Of a stretch of 64,000 nucleotides of DNA, positions 58,290 to 64,000 are shown in pieces. The notes under the pieces were generated by a model. It searched no databases. It worked only from the letters and a program-made list of their open reading frames with translations, and was not told the DNA's origin. The translations under genes and the position numbers were made by a program. The stretch lies in NCBI RefSeq assembly GCF_019947135.1, contig NZ_JAGSHT010000021.1, forward strand, positions 1-64,000, given 5' to 3'. Each line of letters opens with the position of its first letter. Positions within the stretch are counted from its first letter, which is position 1. The stretch comes from Occultella gossypii (GTDB lineage Bacteria; Actinomycetota; Actinomycetes; Actinomycetales; Beutenbergiaceae).

Positions 58290-60275
58290 TCAACCCTCGT
58301 CGGTCTCCCGTCGGAAGATCACGATGAGGACGCGCAGCACGAGGATGATACTGATGCACAGGAGCGTGCTGCCCAGGACGTGGTAGATCCCGATCTCGGG
58401 AGTGACCAGGGGGCCGGGCGCGACGGCGAACAACACGACCGACATCAGGCCCGCCGTCGCCCCCAGGATGGCGAGCAGCGCCTGGTGCCAGAGCCCGGTC
58501 ACGAACCGCCGGTCGCGCGGATCGGCGAGGAGCCGGACCCCCACCGACAGTCGCCCGTGCTCGGCTGCGTCGGCCAGCCGGTCCATCCGGCGGGGTAGCC
58601 GCCGCAGGATCGGCAGTGCCGTGGCGACCTCGCGGACCACGCTGGTCCGCACCGCCTCCGGCGTGAGTTCCCGGGCGATCCGGCTCGTGCCCGCGGCCCG
58701 GGTGGCGCCCAGCAGGTCGTAGCCGGGATCGATGGTGGTGACGGTCCCCTCGAGCGTGGCGACCGCCCGGAACACGGCGGCAACCTCCGGGCGGATCCCG
58801 AGCCGCTGCGTGGCGACGAGGCGGAACAGGGCTCCGAACGCGGCGGCACCGTCGGTGCTGCCGGCCGTCGTGAACCGCAGGATGATGGTGCCGATCTCCT
58901 GCTCCAGGCCACGCTCGTCCACGTTCTCGGGACGGTCCACCAGCTCCAGGAGCGCGTCCGTGGCCGCCTGCGAGTCACCGGAGCCGAGCGCGGCGACCAA
59001 GCGGCCGACGTTCGCGCGGGTCACGGACCCGAGCCGACCGACCGAGCCGAGGTCGAGCATCGCCAGGGTCCCGTCCGTGTCGACGAGCAGGTTCCCGGGG
59101 TGTAGGTCCACATGGAAGATGCCGCTGGTCAGCAGCTGGTCGATCACAACGCGCAGCAGCGTGTCCGCGATCTCCCGACGCCGCTCGTCGCCGAGCGCGG
59201 CCAGGGGCTCCCCGGCGCTACCGAGCGGGACACCGGCCATCCGCTCCATGACGAGCACGCGGGGCGTACACAGGTCCGTGTGTGGGGTGGGCACGCGGAT
59301 CCCGTCGGTGCCGGCGGCGCGCAGGGCGGCGGCCACGGAGCGCATGTTGCCGGACTCGATGGTGAAGTCGAGTTCCTCCGCGAGGGCGTCCGAGAAGCCG
59401 TCGACGAGCCCTTGGAGCCCGAGGGAGGCGCCCCACTCGGTGCGAGCGGCGAGGGTGCGCGCCAGCCGCGCAATGATGTCCAGGTCGCGCTCCACCTCGG
59501 CGCTGATCCCCGGGCGCTGGACCTTGACGACCACCTCCGACCCGTCCAGCAGGCGCCCCGCGTGGACCTGCGCGACGGACGCGGCTGCCAGCGGCTGCGA
59601 GTCGAGGGAGGCGAACACGTCCTCGAGGCTGCGGCCGAGCTCGGTCTCCAGCACGTCTCGGACCTGCGGCCACGGCACCGCTGGTGCATCGTCCTGCAAC
59701 GCGGCCAGTTCGGCTGTGAACTCCGGGGGCAGCAGGTCGCGGCGGGTGGACAACTGCTGCCCGAGTTTGATGAAGGTGACCCCGCCATCCTCGAGGGCCC
59801 GGCGCAGGGAGCGGGCCAGGTCACGCCGCTCCGGGGCGGTCCGCAACCCCCGGTGCACGCGTCCCCGGAGGAACCGGGACAGTCCGTGCTTGGCCACGAC
59901 GCGCAGGATGTGCAGGTAGCGGCGGGTCCGGGACAGTCGGGCCCGCGCCGAGCGCCGCAGTTCCAGCGGTCCGGGCAGGGAGCCGTTCGGGACCAGGGCC
60001 TCGATGACCACGAGGATCGCCATCGCGACGATCACCACGAAGCCGGACAGGAGCGCGGCATACAACCCGAGGGTCAGGACGTCCTGGTCCTGGGGCGGCG
60101 CCGGCAGGATCGCCTGGAGTACCGACGGGCCGATTGCGCCCGCGACGAAGGCGGCCACCATGGTGCGCAGCAGACCCATGCGCACGCCGAGCAGCCGCCG
60201 CACGAGCAGCGCGAAGATCAGCACCGAGAAGATCACGCTGGCGACGGTGAGCGAGCTCCCCAGGAAGTCGACCAT
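58290..60275 (-). CDS. ABC1/UbiB-family atypical kinase
   Basis: The 661-residue protein has a hydrophobic N-terminus (two or three helices in the first 95 residues). The UbiB kinase-like domain is at about 150-500: KxGQ motif in FIKLGQQLSTRRDLLP, the Ala-rich loop LAAASVAQVHAG, VVKVQRPG with the ATP Lys, EELDFTIESGNM, GIFHVDLHPGNLLV and LDLGSVGRLG. Two further helices close the C-terminus. Actinobacteria have several UbiB relatives without a ubiquinone pathway, so its lipid substrate is open. The position usually Ala-Asp in HADPHPGN reads HVDLHPGN here. Confidence 0.94.
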   Translation of the reverse strand: MVDFLGSSLTVASVIFSVLIFALLVRRLLGVRMGLLRTMVAAFVAGAIGPSVLQAILPAPPQDQDVLTLGLYAALLSGFVVIVAMAILVVIEALVPNGSLPGPLELRRSARARLSRTRRYLHILRVVAKHGLSRFLRGRVHRGLRTAPERRDLARSLRRALEDGGVTFIKLGQQLSTRRDLLPPEFTAELAALQDDAPAVPWPQVRDVLETELGRSLEDVFASLDSQPLAAASVAQVHAGRLLDGSEVVVKVQRPGISAEVERDLDIIARLARTLAARTEWGASLGLQGLVDGFSDALAEELDFTIESGNMRSVAAALRAAGTDGIRVPTPHTDLCTPRVLVMERMAGVPLGSAGEPLAALGDERRREIADTLLRVVIDQLLTSGIFHVDLHPGNLLVDTDGTLAMLDLGSVGRLGSVTRANVGRLVAALGSGDSQAATDALLELVDRPENVDERGLEQEIGTIILRFTTAGSTDGAAAFGALFRLVATQRLGIRPEVAAVFRAVATLEGTVTTIDPGYDLLGATRAAGTSRIARELTPEAVRTSVVREVATALPILRRLPRRMDRLADAAEHGRLSVGVRLLADPRDRRFVTGLWHQALLAILGATAGLMSVVLFAVAPGPLVTPEIGIYHVLGSTLLCISIILVLRVLIVIFRRETDEG

Positions 60276-60343
60276 GGTCCCGAGTCTCCCGGCAATCGGA
60301 GCGTGGCACCAATCCCCTCAGGGGTGAAACTGCAGGCGTGGAC

Positions 60344-60772
60344 TCACCCGGAGGGTGGAGACGCGGCGTCCCACTCGGCCACCAGGCGGGCCGGGCTGAC
60401 CTGCCGGTAGGAGGCGTCCACCAGCTCGAACACCTCGTCCCAGTCCACCTGCTCCGGGGTCGCGCCGCCGTGGGCGAGGTCCCAGCCGATCCAGCCGTAC
60501 GGCCCGTAATAGGCCGGCAGGTAGTAGTGCCCGTCCTGCTCGAGGGCCGGGCGCTCGCCGGCGTCGGGCAGGACGATGATCGACTGGTCGTACCTCTCCC
60601 GGGTGCCGCTCGGGCCCCTCGTGCCGCCGCCGTAGGTGACGAAGATCTTGGCGGTGCTGAAGGTGGGCCGTCCGTGGCTGACGGTCTCGGTCGCGCCGGG
60701 GAACCGGGCGCAGATGGTGCGCAGGCGGGCGAGGTACGGGTCGGCGTCGTCGAACATCTGTGGGTGTCCCAT
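60344..60772 (-). CDS. MmcQ/YjbR-family protein
   Basis: The 142-residue protein matches the YjbR (CyaY-like) fold: ATETVSHGRPTFSTAKIFVTYG at the start, ALEQDGHYYLPAYYGPYGWIG in the middle and the C-terminal DASYRQVSP. It is a small cytoplasmic protein thought to bind DNA or nucleotides; no firm role is known. GGAAGG lies 6 nt before the ATG. It is upstream of the UbiB-like gene on the same strand with 68 bp between. Confidence 0.88.
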   Translation of the reverse strand: MGHPQMFDDADPYLARLRTICARFPGATETVSHGRPTFSTAKIFVTYGGGTRGPSGTRERYDQSIIVLPDAGERPALEQDGHYYLPAYYGPYGWIGWDLAHGGATPEQVDWDEVFELVDASYRQVSPARLVAEWDAASPPSG

Positions 60773-60848
60773 GGGTGCCTTCCGGGGCCGGGCCGGTCGG
60801 AGTGTCGGTCCCGATCGTAGGGACCCTCCACCACGTTACCGTTGCACC

Positions 60849-62210
60849 ATGCGCGGGACGTTGAGCGAGCGGGCCCATGCGGCCGTCGAGGAGGTGCAGG
60901 AGAACCCGGTCAGATTCGCCGACCGCGTGTTCTTCACCTTCGCGACCGTCGCGGCCGCGTGGCTGGCGTTCCTGCTCGTCAACCAGTTCCTGACGGCGGG
61001 CTGGCGCCACCTCTGGGCGTTCCTGCCGTTCTGGCTGATCGTCACCTACCTGCTGCTGCCGCGGATCCACTCGCTGCTCACCAAGGTGTACGTGCCGGAC
61101 TACTTCATCGGCCGCTCCCGCACCCGCGAAGGGCTGCTCGGGGACCCGGTCAACGTCGGCTTCCGGGGCCGGCAGGACCGGATCCACGAGGCCATGCTCC
61201 GGGCCGGCTGGCACCGTGCCGACGAGATCAACCTGACCAGCAGCCGCCGGATGGTGGTCTCGACCATCATGCGCCGGTCCTACCCGGACGCCCCGGTGAG
61301 CCCGCTCTACCTGTTCGGGCGCCGTCAGCGGTTCACCTACCAGCAGGAGGTCGAGGGCAATCCCGCCAAGCGTCATCACGTCCGGTTCTGGCCATGCCCG
61401 AAGGGCTGGCGCCTGCCCGGCGGACACCGCGCGAACTGGCTGGCCGCGGGAACCTATGACACCGCCGTCGGGCTCAATCTGTTCACGCTGCAGGTGACGC
61501 ACCGGATCGATGCGGACATCGACGCCGAACGGGACCACATCGTCGCGACGCTGACCGCACCGGAGGCCGGGAACGACGGCCTCCGGGTGAAGCACCTGAA
61601 GAACTTCTCCACCGGCTACCACGCCCGCAACGGCGGCGGGGACGCGATCCGCACCGACGGGGACCTGCCGATCGTCGACGTGCGGGCGCTGCCGCCGGCG
61701 ACGCCGGAGATCCTGGCGGCCGTCGAGGCCGATCACCGCGAGGCCGAGCAGAGCCGCGCCGTGCCGCTGACCGTGGCCCTCGGGTTGTTCCTGATGCTGC
61801 TGCGGGTGGTGGCCGGCGCGTTCTCACTGAACTGGGTGCTGCACCTGGCCCGGGAGTCGATCGACGACCTGTGGATCCTCGCGCCGATGCTCGACCTCGG
61901 CTTCAGCCTCGAGCAGGGGTACGTGCTCGTGCGCGGGGTCATCATGGGCTACCTGCTCGCCTACCTGCTGCTGTCCTACCTGGTGTACCGGGGCCGGAAC
62001 TGGGCCCGGATGGTGACGATGGCGATCAGTGCGGTGAGCATCATCGTGTACGCCGTGCTGTGGCTCACCGCGGCCCCGGAGAGCGCGCTCTCGAGCAACC
62101 TGATCGGCTCCTCGCTCGAGATCCTTGTGCTCCTGGCGTTCTCGGGTGAGACCGCGCGGAGGTTCACGAGCGGGAAGAACCCGGAGAACCACCCGATCGA
62201 CGGGGTCTGA
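60849..62210 (+). CDS. LssY C-terminal-domain membrane protein
   Basis: The product has 453 residues. ATG 60849 has TACCGT 6 nt upstream; the open frame before it overlaps the YjbR gene. After two hydrophobic helices (about 27-75) comes the LssY-C domain with DPVNVGFRGRQDRIHEAMLRAGW (split here only by its conserved turn after GRQ) and the diagnostic SPLYLFGRRQRFTYQQEVEG and KRHHVRFWPC. Three or four more helices lie near the C-terminus. LssY-C is found with lipid phosphatases and DedA-type proteins. Its function is unknown. Confidence 0.88.
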   Translation: MRGTLSERAHAAVEEVQENPVRFADRVFFTFATVAAAWLAFLLVNQFLTAGWRHLWAFLPFWLIVTYLLLPRIHSLLTKVYVPDYFIGRSRTREGLLGDPVNVGFRGRQDRIHEAMLRAGWHRADEINLTSSRRMVVSTIMRRSYPDAPVSPLYLFGRRQRFTYQQEVEGNPAKRHHVRFWPCPKGWRLPGGHRANWLAAGTYDTAVGLNLFTLQVTHRIDADIDAERDHIVATLTAPEAGNDGLRVKHLKNFSTGYHARNGGGDAIRTDGDLPIVDVRALPPATPEILAAVEADHREAEQSRAVPLTVALGLFLMLLRVVAGAFSLNWVLHLARESIDDLWILAPMLDLGFSLEQGYVLVRGVIMGYLLAYLLLSYLVYRGRNWARMVTMAISAVSIIVYAVLWLTAAPESALSSNLIGSSLEILVLLAFSGETARRFTSGKNPENHPIDGV

Positions 62211-62257
62211 CCGAGTCGATCGGGCAAGCGCCGTGCGAACGGCCATGGCCGCGCCGG

Positions 62258-62884
62258 TCAGGCGGCCCGCTCCAGCTCGAGAAGGGTGGCCTTCGCGTCC
62301 GGACCGCCCACGTAGCCACCCAGCGAGCCGTCCGCACGCAGGACCCGGTGGCACGGCACGACGACCGGCAGCGGGTTCGTCGCGCAGGCGGACCCTACGG
62401 CCCGGACGGCGCCCGGGTTCCCGACGTGGATCGCGACCTCGCGGTAGGACTGGGTGTGTCCGTAGGAGATGTCCGGCAGGTGCCGCTGGACCAGGCCGCG
62501 GAACCCATGGGACAGGCGACGGTCCAGTGCGACGTCGAAGGAGGTGCGGTGTCCGGCGAAGTACTCCTCGATCTGCCGGGCCGCGGGCTCCAGCCGGGCC
62601 GGCGCTCGCAGCACGCGCGGGCCGATGCCCGTCGCAAGCTTCGTGAGGACCTCCTCGAAGCCCTCGCGTTCGTAGGCGACGCGGACCAGGCCGACCTCGG
62701 TGGCGGCGAGCAGCAGCCGCCCGACCGGGGTGTCGACCTCGGTGTAGGCGACCTCCACGAGGCCCTGGTCCTGCGCGGCATCCTCCAGTCGGCGGTGCAG
62801 GCGGGCCAGCACGTCGTCGTCGGGGGTGGTGCGCGCGAGCAGGTCGGCGGCGTCGGCGGTCGGTGGCATGGGGTTGGTGGTCAT
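62258..62884 (-). CDS. ogt: Methylated-DNA-protein-cysteine methyltransferase (Ogt)
   Basis: The 208-residue protein has an N-terminal helical extension of about 45 residues, a beta domain (VDTPVGRLLLAATEVGLVRV, then AYE) and the active-site motif NPLPVVVPCHRVLRADGSLGG with the acceptor Cys in PCHRV. It directly removes O6-alkyl groups from guanine. Its ATG overlaps the stop of the sigma factor gene by 4 nt, so the pair is translationally coupled. Confidence 0.96.
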   Translation of the reverse strand: MTTNPMPPTADAADLLARTTPDDDVLARLHRRLEDAAQDQGLVEVAYTEVDTPVGRLLLAATEVGLVRVAYEREGFEEVLTKLATGIGPRVLRAPARLEPAARQIEEYFAGHRTSFDVALDRRLSHGFRGLVQRHLPDISYGHTQSYREVAIHVGNPGAVRAVGSACATNPLPVVVPCHRVLRADGSLGGYVGGPDAKATLLELERAA

Positions 62885-63387
62885 CGGTGGTGTCCTTCCT
62901 CGGCAAGTCCGATCAGGTGCGGGTTGCGACGCAACGACCGCAGCCCGTCCGCGGCGGCCCGGCGGACGGCCGCCGGTGTGCCGCCGATGAGCTCGGCGGT
63001 CTGGGTGTGGGCGAGGCCACCGAGGTAGTGATAGGCGACGGCGAGGCGTTGCCGCTCGGGCAGGGCGGCCACGGCGGACCAGATGTCCGGGTCCGTCCCG
63101 CCCGGGACGCCGATGGTCGAGGCTCGGTCCGGCACCGCCTCGGTGGGGATCGCGAGCCGTGCCCGCGAGCGGGTGACGTCGATCGCCTTACGGTGCGCGA
63201 CCCGGACCAGCCAGGCCTGCACGTTGGTGTCCTCCGGAAGGCCGGGCCACTCCCGCAGGGCAGCGAGGAACGTCTCGGACCAGGCGTCGTCGGCATCCGG
63301 GCCGGGGCCCAGGACCGCACGACAGACCCGCAGGACGGTGGCGCCGTGGCGGGCCACCGCTTGCTCGAAGGGCTGTTTCATCGTCAT
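62881..63387 (-). CDS. ECF-type RNA polymerase sigma factor coupled to ogt
   Basis: The protein has about 168 residues. Start ATG 63387 (MTMKQPFEQAV) is the best fit, with ATG 63381 also possible. Region 2 is visible at about 20-75 (ARHGATVLRVCRAVLGPGPDADDAWSETF, split after the first helix, then AWLVRVAHRKAIDVTRS) and region 4 at about 100-155 (ALPERQRLAVAYHYLGGLAHTQTAELIG). No anti-sigma gene is adjacent. Fusion or coupling with ogt suggests control tied to alkylation or a growth signal. Region 4 is well preserved, so it should bind a -35 element. Confidence 0.88.
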   Translation of the reverse strand: MTMKQPFEQAVARHGATVLRVCRAVLGPGPDADDAWSETFLAALREWPGLPEDTNVQAWLVRVAHRKAIDVTRSRARLAIPTEAVPDRASTIGVPGGTDPDIWSAVAALPERQRLAVAYHYLGGLAHTQTAELIGGTPAAVRRAAADGLRSLRRNPHLIGLAEEGHHR

Positions 63388-63450
63388 CACCAGGTAGACG
63401 CGTGCGGGACCGAGAATGTGAGGTCTGCGGGTCAAGCCTAGGATCCGACC

Positions 63451-63828
63451 ATGGACCCGCTCTCCGAAGCAGACACGAACGCGGTGATCGCGATCGTCAT
63501 GGACCTGGCTCGCGCCGGCAGCACCGACGAGCTTGTGGAGTTCTTCGATCACGGTCTCGACGTCGATGTCCGCGATGCCGACGGGAACACCGCCCTCATG
63601 CTGGCCGCCTATCACGGCCACGCCCCGGCCGTCGCCGCGCTGATCGAGCGGGGCGCAGACGTGGACCTGCGCAACAACCGGGACCAGTCACCGATCGCCG
63701 GCGCCCTGTTCAAGGGCGAGGACGAGATCGTCGCTGCCCTGCGCGCGGCCGGCGCGGATCTGGACGCCGGGACCCCGAGCGCCCGTGCGACGGCCGAGAT
63801 GTTCGGCCGGGCCCACCTGCTCTCCTAG
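63451..63828 (+). CDS. Ankyrin-repeat protein
   Basis: The 125-residue protein contains about three ankyrin repeats: DGNTALMLAAYHGHAPAVAAL, slightly broken at its first residue, then IERGADVDLRNNRDQSPIAGAL and FKGEDEIVAALRAAGADLD. It has no signal peptide, so it is a cytoplasmic protein-binding module. TAGGAT lies 6 nt before the ATG. It diverges from the sigma-ogt pair with 63 bp between starts. Confidence 0.9.
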   Translation: MDPLSEADTNAVIAIVMDLARAGSTDELVEFFDHGLDVDVRDADGNTALMLAAYHGHAPAVAALIERGADVDLRNNRDQSPIAGALFKGEDEIVAALRAAGADLDAGTPSARATAEMFGRAHLLS

Positions 63829-63912
63829 CCCCGCCGTCGAACGCGAGGTTGTTGGCCCGGAACGCCCGGGACCAGCCAACGATGTCGCGCTCGGGCTCCA
63901 CCGGACGAACGG

Positions 63913-63946
63913 ACGGCCCGGACACCTTCATGGGTGCCCGGGCCGT
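63913..63946. terminator. Bidirectional terminator at the right end
   Basis: ACGGCCCGG (63913-63921) and CCGGGCCGT (63938-63946) pair perfectly, and CACC/GGTG inside extends the stem. It lies between the ankyrin gene and a converging partial gene, so it can serve both. Confidence 0.75.
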
Positions 63947-63970
63947 GGTCGCCGGTGGGTCGGACGTGGG

Positions 63971-64000
63971 TCAGACGAGTTCGCTGATCCGGTCGTCGTC
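63971..64000 (-). CDS. 3' end of a minus-strand gene, cut by window edge
   Basis: The last nine codons and stop of a minus-strand frame (DDDRISELV, stop TGA at 63971-63973) precede the terminator hairpin. Too little is present to name a product. Confidence 0.4.
   Translation of the reverse strand, partial: DDDRISELV

Noticed and set aside
63710-63931. Minus-strand frame reading EPERDIVGWSRAFRANNLAF
   Set aside because: The short protein-like part at 63838-63905 is tempting, but it runs into antisense of the ankyrin gene and across the terminator hairpin. Too little remains to call a gene fragment.
1-64000. tRNA, rRNA and known riboswitches
   Set aside because: I saw no CCA-ended cloverleaf, no rRNA-like stretch and no recognisable riboswitch consensus. 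A tRNAscan or Rfam run would settle this.

Overview
The window is 64 kb of chromosome from a high-GC (about 70% by eye) actinobacterium. LPXTG-anchored surface proteins, an LLM/F420-type oxidoreductase, sulfolipid-addressing (GAP/SfLAP) and LssY-C membrane proteins, many LuxR and TetR regulators, and many genes that look leaderless (a TANNNT box 6-7 nt before the start codon) fit Micrococcales-like actinobacteria. The genus cannot be told from the sequence. I saw no rRNA, tRNA, CRISPR array, integrase, transposase or prophage gene.

Layout. 1-5.1 kb: three minus-strand genes for secreted, low-complexity, repeat-rich proteins (one LPXTG-anchored, one cut by the window edge). 5.3-9.1 kb: a YchJ-like protein, a hypothetical protein, and a two-component system divergent from a DUF6069-like membrane protein. 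9.1-14.2 kb: TetR plus an ABC exporter, then an ABC-2-like membrane protein divergent from a second TetR with a clear operator. 14.4-24 kb: a six-helix membrane protein, GNAT, MntH with a perfect 22-bp palindrome, dihydrolipoamide dehydrogenase, a three-domain glyoxalase/SRPBCC fusion, a FAD monooxygenase, an acyltransferase, a TipA-type MerR regulator and an LLM oxidoreductase. 24-33.8 kb: two paralogous TPR-LuxR regulators, each upstream of enzyme or membrane genes with a shared promoter motif, and between them a two-component cassette bracketed by 62-bp near-identical direct repeats. 33.9-42.5 kb: a winged-helix protein, GMC oxidoreductase/TetR pair, GAP-family protein, AlkA-like glycosylase, SRPBCC protein, Gfo/Idh/MocA oxidoreductase and TSUP permease. 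42.5-44.6 kb: a second LPXTG surface protein. 45.2-46.6 kb: a small copper-type pair (His-rich membrane protein, CopC). 47.0-55.8 kb: a complete recC-recB-recD operon with ATGA couplings. 55.9-64 kb: TetR/YqeB-like pair, GNAT, MarR, UbiB-like kinase, YjbR protein, LssY-C protein, a sigma factor coupled to ogt, and an ankyrin protein.

The most unusual parts are: (i) the secreted-protein cluster, whose first and second proteins share an LPTD-LL repeat and whose mRNA can form a long stem pairing the stop region of one gene with the Shine-Dalgarno of the next; (ii) the direct-repeat-bracketed two-component cassette beside the twin TPR-LuxR modules; (iii) a four-codon leaderless upstream ORF whose stop overlaps the start of an acyltransferase gene; and (iv) an 82-bp nested inverted repeat.
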